The notes under the pieces: generated by a model | What the model was told of the DNA's origin: nothing | Seen by the model: only the letters and a program-made list of their open reading frames with translations | Database searches by the model: none | Assembly: GCA_965218765.1 (NCBI GenBank) | Contig: CBDCLU010000001.1 | Span: 310,001-374,000 of the forward strand | Direction: 5' to 3' | DNA length: 64,000 nucleotides | From: JBBPYC01 sp965218765 | GTDB lineage: Bacteria; Pseudomonadota; Gammaproteobacteria; Burkholderiales; Burkholderiaceae_C | In this document: positions 1-8,267 of the stretch, in pieces | Layout of the letters: each line of letters begins with the position of its first letter | Position numbering within the stretch: position 1 is the stretch's first letter | Translations under genes and position numbers: made by a program

Positions 1-1409
1 TTGGTGTGAAAGTCGCTCAACGCCTGATAGGCCGCGCCCACACGAAACAACGTCGCTTCATCGAACGGTTTGCCGATCAGCTGCATGCCCACGGGCAGGC
101 CTTCGGAATCGAACCCGCAAGGCACCGAGAGGGCCGGCAGCCCGGTCAGGCTCGGCACGCCGGTGTATTGCATGATGGCCGACAGCATGTCTTCCTCGAC
201 ACCGTCCTCGATCACGACCGACATCGCACCGACCGGCGTCGCCGTGAACGGCAAGGTCGGGCACAGGAACAGATCGACCTTCGAGAACGCATCGATGAAC
301 TCGTTGCGCAGCAGGCTGCGGTAGCGCTGCGCCTGCAGGTAGTGCGTGGCCAGCAGCATTTCGCCGACCTCGAGCAGGGTGCGCACGTCGGCGCCGTATT
401 CGTCGGGGCGTTCGCGCAGCCACCGCTGGTGATACGTGCTGGGCTCGGCCGACTCGATCGTCAGTTGCGCTGAGATGTTGCCGTGGATGTTCTGGATGTC
501 CGCCTCGATCACTTCGGCGCCGGCGGCTTCCAGCGTTTTCAGTGCTGAAGTCACTGCGGCATGCACGGGCGGCTGCAGATGATGGAAGAAATAGCCCGAC
601 ACGATGCCGATGCGCACACCCTTGACGCCGTCGTCCAGATGCGCGAGATAGTCGGCGACCGGCGCGCGTGCGCAGGCGGGATCTGCGGCGTCGTGACCCG
701 CGATCGTGCCGAACATCCAGGCGCAGTCCTGCACGGTGCGCGTCATCGGCCCGGCGGTGTCCATGCTCCAGGCCAGCGGAATGATTCCGTGGTTGCTGAC
801 CCTTCCGTAAGTGGGCCGCAGCCCGACGATGCCGTTGATCGCCGACGGCAGCCGGATCGAGCCGCCGGTGTCGGTGCCGATCGCACCGAAACACGCGCGC
901 GCCGCCACGGCCGCGCCCGAGCCCCCGCTGGAGCCGGCCGGAAAGCGGTCGGTGTTCCACGGATTGCGTACCGCGCCGTAGTGCGGGTTGTCGGACGTGC
1001 CGCCCCAGGCGAACTCGTGCATGTTGAGCTTGCCCATGAATATCGCACCCGAGCGGCGCAGCCGGCTTGCGATCGTCGCGTCCTCGTCCGGCACCCAGTC
1101 GGTGAGAATTTTGCTGCCGGCGGTGGTGCGGTGGCCGGCCACTGCGACGTTGTCCTTCAGCGCGATCGGCACGCCGTGCAGCGGCCCAAGATCATGGCCG
1201 GCGGCGATCATCGTTTCGGAAGCTTTCGCCACCTGACGTGCCTGCTCGGCGAACACCGAAATGTAGGCACCGAGCTTCGGGTTCACCGCATCGATGCGCG
1301 CGAGCGTCGCTTCGACCACGTCGACCGGCGATACCTCCCGACGCTTGATCGCTCGTGCGAGCTGCACCAGGCCGAGGTCGAGCAACTCGGAGTAGCCGCG
1401 GGCGCTCAT
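1..1409 (-). CDS. AtzE-like amidase (amidase-signature family), 3' end outside window
   Basis: This is a Ser-cisSer-Lys amidase that hydrolyses a C-N amide bond in the cytoplasm. Translated from the ATG at 1409, it shows the lysine in ALKDN (about residue 85), the cis-serine in AGSSGGSG (about S160) and the nucleophile in GTDTGGSIR (about S184). The 24-residue spacing of the two serines is that of the family. The frame is still open at base 1, so only about 469 residues are visible and the C-terminus is missing. It starts 6 bases after a small AtzG-like gene, the arrangement of AtzG-AtzE (1-carboxybiuret hydrolase) and, more distantly, GatC-GatA. It is the last visible gene of a minus-strand transporter/amidase operon. 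The exact substrate cannot be read from the sequence; biuret-type, aryl or aliphatic amides are all possible. Confidence 0.85.
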   Translation of the reverse strand, partial: MSARGYSELLDLGLVQLARAIKRREVSPVDVVEATLARIDAVNPKLGAYISVFAEQARQVAKASETMIAAGHDLGPLHGVPIALKDNVAVAGHRTTAGSKILTDWVPDEDATIASRLRRSGAIFMGKLNMHEFAWGGTSDNPHYGAVRNPWNTDRFPAGSSGGSGAAVAARACFGAIGTDTGGSIRLPSAINGIVGLRPTYGRVSNHGIIPLAWSMDTAGPMTRTVQDCAWMFGTIAGHDAADPACARAPVADYLAHLDDGVKGVRIGIVSGYFFHHLQPPVHAAVTSALKTLEAAGAEVIEADIQNIHGNISAQLTIESAEPSTYHQRWLRERPDEYGADVRTLLEVGEMLLATHYLQAQRYRSLLRNEFIDAFSKVDLFLCPTLPFTATPVGAMSVVIEDGVEEDMLSAIMQYTGVPSLTGLPALSVPCGFDSEGLPVGMQLIGKPFDEATLFRVGAAYQALSDFHT

Positions 1410-1415
1410 GATCGA

Positions 1416-1616
1416 TCAGCCCTCGTCATCGACGGCTGCGTGCACGAACACCGTAGCAGGCAGCAACCGCTGGTGCTCGGCAGCACTCATCTTGCGGCTC
1501 AGTTCGTTCGCAGCGGGCAGCCAGACCGCCAGCAGCTCGGCAGCCGCTTCGCAGCGCCCGGGCGCCAACGACAGCCCGGCGGCCTGCGCAAGCGCCCGTA
1601 CGGCCGCGGCGTTCAT
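1416..1616 (-). CDS. Small AtzG-like (DUF4089-type) amidase partner
   Basis: A 66-residue, alanine-rich, probably helical protein with no signal peptide, encoded directly upstream of the AtzE-like amidase. Its size and position, and the pattern of helix, proline, helix (LAVWLPAANELSR), match the AtzG/DUF4089 proteins. Those form a GatC-like accessory subunit clamped around an AtzE-type amidase. By inference it stabilises or completes the adjacent amidase. The gene is too short for a firm family call from sequence alone. The conserved pairing with an amidase-signature gene is the main argument. Confidence 0.6.
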   Translation of the reverse strand: MNAAAVRALAQAAGLSLAPGRCEAAAELLAVWLPAANELSRKMSAAEHQRLLPATVFVHAAVDDEG

Positions 1617-1769
1617 AGCTGCACCTCATGAGTCAAGGCCTCGCGGACGACCCTATTCGTTCCGGTCACGAAGCCGGCTGTGTGCTTGATCGATGTGGTC
1701 AGCCCGTTCATGTTCTTTCGTTTCCTACAAGGATCGGCAGGCGTGCAGCCGGGGCTCGGCGGGATGTCG

Positions 1770-2477
1770 TCAGCCATGCACGCCGGTATATTCGCTCATG
1801 ACCGCAAGGTCGCTCAGGTGTTCGCGCGGAATCTCCTCGCCGAGTTGTCCGCGTTTGATCACAAGCACTCGCTGCGAGACGTTGGCGATGAATTCCAGAT
1901 TCTGCTCGACCAGCACGATCGTCAGGCCCAGCCGGTCGCGCAGCGAGCACAGGGTCTGCGCGATCTCCTCGATGATGGAAGGCTGGATGCCTTCAGTCGG
2001 CTCGTCAAGCAGCAAAATCTTTGGCTCTCCGGCCAGCGCGCGCGCCAGTGCAAGCAACTGCTGTTCGCCGCCGGACAATGAGCCGCCGGCCCGGTCGAGC
2101 AGCGGCAGCAGCCGCGGAAAATCGACCAGCAGCGCGTCGAGCGCGTCAGCGCCCTGCGTCCTGTCGACCTTCACCATGCCCATCCGCAAGTTGTCGCGCG
2201 TCGAGAGGTTCGCAAAAATCTCGCGGCCCTGAGGAACGTAAGCCATGCCGAGTCGTGCACGCGCATGGGGCGCCAGGCCGGTGATCTCCTGCTGCTCGAG
2301 CCGCACCTGGCCGGCCGTGGGCTTCAGAGCACCGATCAGGCAGCGCAGCAAGGTCGTCTTGCCCATGCCGTTGTGGCCGAGGATGCCGACCGACTCGCCC
2401 GAGCCGATCGTCATCGTGATCCGGCGCAACACCGGGATGCGGCCGTAGCCGGCGTCGAGTTGCGAGACCGCAAGCAT
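1770..2477 (-). CDS. ABC transporter ATP-binding protein (LivF/UrtE type)
   Basis: One of two ATPases driving a branched-chain-amino-acid/urea/amide-type importer at the inner membrane. The 235 residues contain Walker A GHNGMGKTT near residue 34, the signature LSGGEQQ, and Walker B ILLLDEPTEG. These and the VPQGREIF segment are typical of LivF/UrtE. The gene starts 7 bases after the partner ATPase gene, in an operon of two ATPases, two permeases and one binding protein. Amidase genes at both ends of the operon point to an amide or urea-like substrate rather than leucine, but this is inference. A 153-base gap without any gene separates it from the downstream AtzG-like gene. Confidence 0.9.
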   Translation of the reverse strand: MLAVSQLDAGYGRIPVLRRITMTIGSGESVGILGHNGMGKTTLLRCLIGALKPTAGQVRLEQQEITGLAPHARARLGMAYVPQGREIFANLSTRDNLRMGMVKVDRTQGADALDALLVDFPRLLPLLDRAGGSLSGGEQQLLALARALAGEPKILLLDEPTEGIQPSIIEEIAQTLCSLRDRLGLTIVLVEQNLEFIANVSQRVLVIKRGQLGEEIPREHLSDLAVMSEYTGVHG

Positions 2478-2484
2478 GGTGCGT

Positions 2485-3225
2485 TCAGTGCGGCTTCTTG
2501 CCCAGATAGATCTGCTGCACCAGCGGGTCGCTCATGATGCGGTCGGGCGTGTCTTCCCGGATCACCTGGCCCTGGTGCAGCACGGTGACTTTCTTGGCAA
2601 TCATGCGGATGAAGCCCATGTCGTGCTCGACCACGACCAGCGCGTGCTGCCGGTTGATTTCCAGGATCAGCTCCGCAGTGCGCGCGACTTCGGCGTCGCT
2701 CATGCCGGCCGCCGGTTCGTCCAGCAGGATCAGCGGCGGATCGGCCGCCAGCACGACGGCGAGTTCGACCCACTGGCGCTGTCCGTGCGCCAGCGTCCCG
2801 GTGATGGCCTGCCGGTCACCCAGCATCCCCACCCGCTCCAACGTCCGGCGGGTCACGTCGTCGGCCGCCCGCTTCTGGTACTTGCGCTGCGCTGCGATCC
2901 AGACGTTTTCCCAGACCGACAGTCCGTTGAACAAGCTCGGCACCTGCGTCTTGATGCCGATCCCGAGCCGCCCCGGCTCATGCGGCTGCGTGCGTGAGAT
3001 GTCTTTGCCGCGAAACACGATCAGGCCGGAAGTCGGTTTGACCTGGCCCGTCAGCAATTTGAAGAACGTGCTTTTGCCAGCACCGTTCGGGCCGATCACG
3101 CAGCGCAGCTCGTTTTCGGCGAGCGTGAAATTGACGTCCCGCGTCGCGTGCACGCCGCCGAAGCGCACGTTCAGATCGTGGGTTTGCAGCAAGGGCGGTG
3201 CGCCGCTGCCACCGGCACCGTTCAT
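2485..3225 (-). CDS. ABC transporter ATP-binding protein (LivG/UrtD type)
   Basis: Second ATPase of the HAAT-family importer, 246 residues. It has Walker A GPNGAGKST near residue 42, a degenerate signature LAHGQRQWVE as in UrtD proteins, Walker B LILLDEPAAGM, and the switch histidine in VVVEHDMGF. The LAHGQ signature in place of LSGGQ favours the UrtD/amide branch over classical LivG. Its ATG overlaps the stop codon of the upstream permease gene (ATGA), so the two are probably translationally coupled. Confidence 0.9.
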   Translation of the reverse strand: MNGAGGSGAPPLLQTHDLNVRFGGVHATRDVNFTLAENELRCVIGPNGAGKSTFFKLLTGQVKPTSGLIVFRGKDISRTQPHEPGRLGIGIKTQVPSLFNGLSVWENVWIAAQRKYQKRAADDVTRRTLERVGMLGDRQAITGTLAHGQRQWVELAVVLAADPPLILLDEPAAGMSDAEVARTAELILEINRQHALVVVEHDMGFIRMIAKKVTVLHQGQVIREDTPDRIMSDPLVQQIYLGKKPH

Positions 3226-4361
3226 GACGGACCTCGAGCGCTGGTGGCAGCAACTCTTGCAGCAGACACATTTTCGACAGGCCGTGTCGAGGGCGGCGCT
3301 GCATTGGACGACTCGGCATCATGCCGGTCATCCGGCAGCCGTCGACCGCGATTCAGCAACCACTGAAGCGCATCGCCAAGGCTCGGCACCAGCCCACGCG
3401 GAATCAGCAGCACGAAGATCACCAGGATGCCGCCCAACACCAGATTCGAATTGAACGTCTGCTGGGTGCCGATCTGCGTCGTCAGCCACTGGATCAGCAC
3501 GCAACCCACCACCGGCCCGAACAGCGTGCCGACGCCGCCGACGATGACCCAGATGATGATCTGCGCCGACTGCGCAAGACCGAAGATGGTTGGGCTGGTG
3601 AAGGCGCCCCAGTTCGCGAACAGACAGCCCGCCAAGCCCGCAATCGCGCCGCCAAGCGTGAACGCGAACAGCTTGTACAGGCGTGCGTCGTAGCCGAGCA
3701 GCAGCGCACGCTGCTCGTTTTCCTTGATCGCGACGATGACCCGCCCGATGCGCGACGCGATCAGCACGCGCAGGCCGACATACACCGCGATCAACAGCCC
3801 GAGCGACAGGTTGAACATGCCGCGCGGCGTGATGATCGCCTCCGAGTCGCCAGGCCAGTTCAACGGCGGAATCGAAGGAATGCCGTTGAAGCCGCCGAGC
3901 GGTGCGCTGCCGATTTTCCATTCCGGCCCGGACGTCGAATTGACCAGATTGAACAGGATCAGCGTGACGGTCAGTGTGATCACGCCCATATAGACGTCGG
4001 ACAGGCGCCCGAAGAAGATCACGTAGCCGAGCAGCAGTGCGAACAACGCCGGCACTACGATGGACAACAGAAAAGGCACTGTGGTGTCATCGAAATTAAG
4101 CGCGGCGATCGCATAGCTGTACGCACCGAGCCCGAAGAACGCTGCCTGCCCGAAGCACAGGATGCCCGAGAAGCCCCAGATGAAGCCCAAGCTGACCGCC
4201 AGCATCGACATCACGAGGTAGATCGTGATTTGAATCAATGTGTAGTCGTCGATGAAACCGGGCAATACGATCAGCAGCACGATGCCGATTGCAGCGCACA
4301 ACGCCGCGCTCTGCCAGGACTTCGAGAAAGTGGCGATCGTTCGCGGGGCATCGGGCTTCAC
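3222..4361 (-). CDS. ABC transporter permease (LivM/UrtC type)
   Basis: Integral inner-membrane permease of 379 residues with about ten hydrophobic segments beginning near residue 17. The LivM-type motif GLGAYSYAI and the EAA-like loop ENEQRALLLGYDARLYK are visible. It pairs with the LivH/UrtB-type permease encoded just upstream to form the transport channel. The start codon is GTG and overlaps the upstream TGA stop (GTGA), a sign of translational coupling. The C-terminal 30 or so residues (LNRGRRLPDDRHDAESS and beyond) form a hydrophilic cytoplasmic tail. Confidence 0.9.
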   Translation of the reverse strand: MKPDAPRTIATFSKSWQSAALCAAIGIVLLIVLPGFIDDYTLIQITIYLVMSMLAVSLGFIWGFSGILCFGQAAFFGLGAYSYAIAALNFDDTTVPFLLSIVVPALFALLLGYVIFFGRLSDVYMGVITLTVTLILFNLVNSTSGPEWKIGSAPLGGFNGIPSIPPLNWPGDSEAIITPRGMFNLSLGLLIAVYVGLRVLIASRIGRVIVAIKENEQRALLLGYDARLYKLFAFTLGGAIAGLAGCLFANWGAFTSPTIFGLAQSAQIIIWVIVGGVGTLFGPVVGCVLIQWLTTQIGTQQTFNSNLVLGGILVIFVLLIPRGLVPSLGDALQWLLNRGRRLPDDRHDAESSNAAPPSTRPVENVSAARVAATSARGPS

Positions 4362-5230
4362 AGCGACCCTTTGAAGAAGCGTCCGGTGATGCCTTGCGGC
4401 AGCAGCCGCAACATCAGAATCGCAGCCAGCAGCAGGGCGACTTCACCGAACACCGGTGTACTCAGAAACGCCGCGATCTGGTTGATCGCACCGAACAGGC
4501 CCGAAGCGCTGAGCAGGCCGACCAGAATCGCCGGGCCCCCACCGATCACCGTGATGAATGACTTCGCGATGAAGGCCGCACCCATGGTCGGCACCACGCC
4601 GGTCAGCGGCGCGAGCAGGCCACCGGCCAAACCGGACAACGCGGCACCCACCGCAAACGTCACCGAATAGACGCGGCTCGGGCTGATGCCGAGCGCATCG
4701 GCCATGGCAGGGTTCTGCATCGTGCCGCGTGCGATCAGGCCAAGCTGCGTTCGGGTCAACACCCAGCCAAGGCCGAACGCGAGCAGCACCGCCATCCCAA
4801 TGATCACGAGCGTGTAGACGCTGACCGAGTAATTACCGATCGAGAAGTTGCCGAGCGGCGTCGAGATGCCGGCGGTCGTGTTGCCCACCAGCGTCGTCAT
4901 GATGCCGACGAGCAGCAGCGACAGCCCCCAGGTCGCGAGCATCGTGTCGACCATGCGGCCGTACAGATGGCGGATCACGAGCCGCTCGAGCACGATGCCG
5001 ACCAGACCGACCGCCACCGGAGCGACGACCAGCATTGCGATCCACAGATTGACGCCGAGCTTGATCGCGCCGAGCGTCGCGTAGCCGCCGAGCATCAGAA
5101 ACTCGCCATGCGCAAGGTTGATGACCTTCATCATGCCGAAGATCACCGCCAGCCCGGCCGAGACGATCACCAGATTGGCGATGCCGTACAGCACCTGGAT
5201 GATGATGACGGCGGCCAGGTCGGCAGACAA
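4358..5230 (-). CDS. ABC transporter permease (LivH/UrtB type)
   Basis: Integral membrane permease of 290 residues with about eight transmembrane segments. The motifs NLAHGEFLMLGGY near the N-terminus and MADALGISPSRVYSVTF in the cytoplasmic EAA-like loop are characteristic of LivH/UrtB. The chosen start is TTG at 5230, preceded by GGAG with an 8-base spacer; no ATG lies at a better position. It lies 24 bases downstream of the binding-protein gene and is coupled to the second permease gene. Confidence 0.88.
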   Translation of the reverse strand: MSADLAAVIIIQVLYGIANLVIVSAGLAVIFGMMKVINLAHGEFLMLGGYATLGAIKLGVNLWIAMLVVAPVAVGLVGIVLERLVIRHLYGRMVDTMLATWGLSLLLVGIMTTLVGNTTAGISTPLGNFSIGNYSVSVYTLVIIGMAVLLAFGLGWVLTRTQLGLIARGTMQNPAMADALGISPSRVYSVTFAVGAALSGLAGGLLAPLTGVVPTMGAAFIAKSFITVIGGGPAILVGLLSASGLFGAINQIAAFLSTPVFGEVALLLAAILMLRLLPQGITGRFFKGSL

Positions 5231-5254
5231 GGCGGGAACTCCGTTGCGGGTCGG

Positions 5255-6484
5255 TCAGGCCTTGATCACGTATTGCTGATTGTCCTTCGGGTTCTTCTTC
5301 AAGTCGCAGACCGCGCTGGTATCCAGCGGCGGCTGCTGCGCGAAGGTTTCAAGAATCTTGAAATGCTTGTCCTTGACCTCGGCAATGTTCACGTTCAGCA
5401 CACAGTGGTGCGTCGGCGGATCGATCGAAACCTTGCCGCTGGGCGCATCGATCGAGATGCCGGACTCGAGCGCCTTGATCATTTCCAGGCGATCGAGCGA
5501 ACCCGCTTTCTTGACGCCTTCGGCCCACAGTTTCATGCCTTGGTAGGTGCCCATCGCGAGCTCCGTGACGTTCGGATAGTCGGCGCCGAAGCGTTTGTGA
5601 AAGCGCTCGATGAAGGCCTTGTTGGCTGGCGTGTCGACGCTCTGGAAGTAGTTATACGCGAGCAGAAAGCCATTCGCTTCGTCGGCCGACAGCACGATCT
5701 GCTCGTTGCCGCCGCCGAACGTGGTGGACGCCAGCGGAATCTTCTTGTTCAGCCCTGCCGCTGCCCACTGGCGGTAGAACGAGATGTGCGAGCCACCGAC
5801 CAGCGCCGACCAAACCATGTCCGGCTGCGCCGCTTCAATCTTCGAGATGGTCGGGCCGAAGTTGGTGACGTCGAGCGGAAAGAACTCGATCGCCGTCGTG
5901 GAGCCGCCGTTGTCCTGCGCGAACTTCTTGACCCACTGAGACGTGATCTGACCATAGTTGTAGTCGGCTGCGATCACGTAGATCTTCTTGCCCCATTTCT
6001 TCATCGCATACGGCACCAGCTTGCCCACCGTCTGCGCGGGGGTCACGCCGGTGCAGAAGATGTTGCGGTCGCAAACCCCGCCTTCGTACTGCGTGTTGTA
6101 GAAGTAGAGCGACTTGTAGCGATCGAGCACAGGCCGGATCACCTCGCGCGAAGCGGACGTGATGCCGCCCATCACGACGGCGACCTTGTCTTTCAGCGCA
6201 GCTTGCTGCGCGAACTGTGCGTAGAGTTGCATGTTCGACTGCGGGTCGTAGCTGACCAGCTTGAGCTGCTTGCCGAGCAGGCCACCGTCCGCGTTCAATT
6301 CCTCGATCGCCAGCGTCAGCGCATCAACCATCGGCTTGCCGTAGATGTCCAGACCGCCGGACAGATCGTGGATGCTGCCGATCGCGATCTCATCCGCCGC
6401 AAGTGCGGCGGTCGGCAACAGGACGCCGTAGCTGCCAGCCGTTGCGGCCAACGTGGAACTTTGAAGAAAACGGCGACGATCCAT
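5255..6484 (-). CDS. Periplasmic amide/urea-type substrate-binding protein of ABC importer
   Basis: A 409-residue solute-binding protein of the LIVBP/UrtA fold. The N-terminus MDRRRFLQSSTLAATAG has a twin-arginine-like RRRF motif followed by a hydrophobic stretch and an alanine-rich cleavage region (ALAA), so Tat or Sec export to the periplasm is likely. The body (IGSIHDLSGGLDIYG, YFYNTQYEGG, VWSALVGGSHISFYRQW) resembles UrtA and the amide-binding FmdD proteins rather than leucine-binding proteins. GGAG lies 8 bases before the ATG. The flanking amidases suggest that short-chain amides, urea or formamide are imported, but specificity is inferred only. Confidence 0.85.
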   Translation of the reverse strand: MDRRRFLQSSTLAATAGSYGVLLPTAALAADEIAIGSIHDLSGGLDIYGKPMVDALTLAIEELNADGGLLGKQLKLVSYDPQSNMQLYAQFAQQAALKDKVAVVMGGITSASREVIRPVLDRYKSLYFYNTQYEGGVCDRNIFCTGVTPAQTVGKLVPYAMKKWGKKIYVIAADYNYGQITSQWVKKFAQDNGGSTTAIEFFPLDVTNFGPTISKIEAAQPDMVWSALVGGSHISFYRQWAAAGLNKKIPLASTTFGGGNEQIVLSADEANGFLLAYNYFQSVDTPANKAFIERFHKRFGADYPNVTELAMGTYQGMKLWAEGVKKAGSLDRLEMIKALESGISIDAPSGKVSIDPPTHHCVLNVNIAEVKDKHFKILETFAQQPPLDTSAVCDLKKNPKDNQQYVIKA

Positions 6485-6538
6485 GTGGGTAGCTCCGATG
6501 CTGAAAAGTTGTTGCTGCAGAAATAAGGAAGCAAACGC

Positions 6539-8056
6539 TTAGAACTGCTTCCAGTCGCCCGACTGCTCGAACGCCAGCGCGGCCCGGTAGATCGTTCCCT
6601 CGTCGTAGTCCTTGCCGATCAGCATCAGCCCGACCGGCAGACCGTCGACCAAGCCGCACGGAATCGACATGGCCGGATGGCCCGTGATGTCCATCGGGCA
6701 GGTGTTGGGCAGCATCTCGAACGCGCGCTGGATCACCTCCGACAAAGGTGCATCGGGCTTGGGCAGCGGAGTCGCGGTCAGCGGCAGCGTCGGCATCAGC
6801 AGCAGATCGAACTTGGCTAGTTCGTCTTCATAAGCCTGCTTCAGCTGGCGCGCCAGGTTTTGCGCTTTGCCGTAGTAATGCCCGTGGTTCTGCTGGATGA
6901 AGTACTCGCCGAGCACCATCGTGAGCTTCAGCGTTTCAGACAGTTCGTCGGCGCGCTCGCGCCAGTGCGCGTGATGATCGATCAGCGCGGTATCGAACAG
7001 GCCTTTGTAGTTAAAGCCGTAGCCGTTGTCCTTCATCATCTGCTGGGTCGCGCCTTCGGCCGCGATCGGCAGCCAGATCGCCGGGCCGGCCGTGTGCATC
7101 GGTATCGACACCTCGCTCACGGTCGCACCCAGATCGCCCAGGCGCTTGGCTGCTTCGCGCACTTTCGCATCGACTTCGGGCATCGATTGCGGCCAGCCGA
7201 AGCCCTCTTTCACGATGCCAATCTTCATGCCTTTGATGCCGCCCTGCATGAGTTGGCTGTAGGCCTTGGCCGGCTGATCGGCGTGCTGGCGCGGATCCAG
7301 GCCGTCGGGGCCGGCCAGCACTTCCAGCATCACGGCGTTATCGGTCACGTTCGCGCTCATCGGCCCGGTGTGGTCGATCGTGAGTTCGATCGGCATCACG
7401 CCGGTGTAGGGCACCAACCCATGCGTCGGCTTCATGCCGTAGATGCCGCAGTACGACGCGGGCATGCGGATCGAGCCGCCCTGATCGCCGCCGATCGCCA
7501 GATCGACTTCGCCGCAAGCCACCAGCGCGGCGCTGCCGGACGAAGAGCCGCCGGCCGAATACCCCTCGCGCCAAGGGTTTTGCACCGGGCCCGGTGCGCT
7601 GGTGTGGGAACCACCCGAGAAGCAAAACATTTCGCAGACCGCCTTGCCGACGATCGTGGCGCCGGCGTCGAGCAGGCGCGTCACGATAGTCGCGTCGATG
7701 GTGGGCATGAACCCTTCCATCGTCGGCGAGCCGTTCATCATCGGCACGCCGGCGACACAGACGTTGTCCTTGATCGCGACCGATTTGCCGGCCAGCTTGC
7801 CGCTGGCCGCACCCTTGATGGTGGCCTTCACATACCAAGCACCGAGACGGTTCTCTTCCCCTTTCGGCGTGTGGTGGTCGCCGCGCGGGTACTTGACCTG
7901 GGGCACGAAATCGTCCATCCCGTCGACCACGTCGTACGCATCGAAATTCGGCTGCAGCAACTGTCGATAGTCTTCGGCCTTGGCATCGTCCAGATGGATG
8001 CCAAGGCTCAGGGCGACCGCCTGAAGCTCGCTGGAAGAAGGCCGTTTGATTGCCAT
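6539..8056 (-). CDS. Amidase of the amidase-signature family (Rhodococcus-type)
   Basis: A 505-residue cytoplasmic amidase, the first gene of the amide operon. It hydrolyses carboxamides to acid and ammonia. The catalytic set is complete: K96 (AIKDN), cis-S171 (GGSSSGSA) and nucleophile S195 (GDQGGSIR). These are the same residue numbers as in the well-studied Rhodococcus enantioselective amidase, and the roughly 90-residue N-terminal extension ahead of the signature domain is also shared. Start: ATG at 8056 with GGGAG 6 bases upstream. A promoter and a palindromic operator lie 100 to 160 bases upstream. Its gene product and the importer encoded behind it would form an uptake-and-hydrolysis pair. 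Confidence 0.9.
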   Translation of the reverse strand: MAIKRPSSSELQAVALSLGIHLDDAKAEDYRQLLQPNFDAYDVVDGMDDFVPQVKYPRGDHHTPKGEENRLGAWYVKATIKGAASGKLAGKSVAIKDNVCVAGVPMMNGSPTMEGFMPTIDATIVTRLLDAGATIVGKAVCEMFCFSGGSHTSAPGPVQNPWREGYSAGGSSSGSAALVACGEVDLAIGGDQGGSIRMPASYCGIYGMKPTHGLVPYTGVMPIELTIDHTGPMSANVTDNAVMLEVLAGPDGLDPRQHADQPAKAYSQLMQGGIKGMKIGIVKEGFGWPQSMPEVDAKVREAAKRLGDLGATVSEVSIPMHTAGPAIWLPIAAEGATQQMMKDNGYGFNYKGLFDTALIDHHAHWRERADELSETLKLTMVLGEYFIQQNHGHYYGKAQNLARQLKQAYEDELAKFDLLLMPTLPLTATPLPKPDAPLSEVIQRAFEMLPNTCPMDITGHPAMSIPCGLVDGLPVGLMLIGKDYDEGTIYRAALAFEQSGDWKQF

Positions 8057-8157
8057 GGTGCACTCCCGTCAACAAAAAGAGATCAACGCCGCGCGCGTTG
8101 CGATCGGACGCCTCGCATGAATGGGCCCGCGATCAGTGCATCACGTTTGGCAGCTTC

Positions 8158-8186
8158 ATTGTTGACTTCGTTATTTTCCAAGTCAA
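8158..8186 (-). promoter_or_regulatory. Predicted sigma-70 promoter of the amide operon
   Basis: Read on the minus strand, TTGACT (8186-8181) is followed after exactly 17 bases by AACAAT (8163-8158), which matches the -10 consensus at four of six positions. Transcription would start near 8150, giving a leader of about 95 bases before the amidase ATG. The spacer contains TTGGAAAAT, an operator half-site, so a bound repressor would block polymerase. Confidence 0.5.
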
Positions 8187-8218
8187 GCATTTTGTTTGCT
8201 TTGGAAAATATTTTCCAA
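8173..8218. promoter_or_regulatory. Operator cluster: half-site plus perfect 18-bp palindrome
   Basis: The perfect inverted repeat TTGGAAAATATTTTCCAA lies at 8201-8218, and a separate half-site ATTTTCCAA lies at 8173-8181 inside the predicted promoter spacer. The same half-site recurs at 10334-10342, immediately before the MarR-family gene. A dyad of this size and AT content fits a winged-helix MarR dimer. The assignment to the neighbouring MarR protein is inference. Confidence 0.6.
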
Positions 8219-8267
8219 GGCGGCAGGTTGGCTTGCTTGCCCGCCATGCAACGTTACAGCGCAAACC

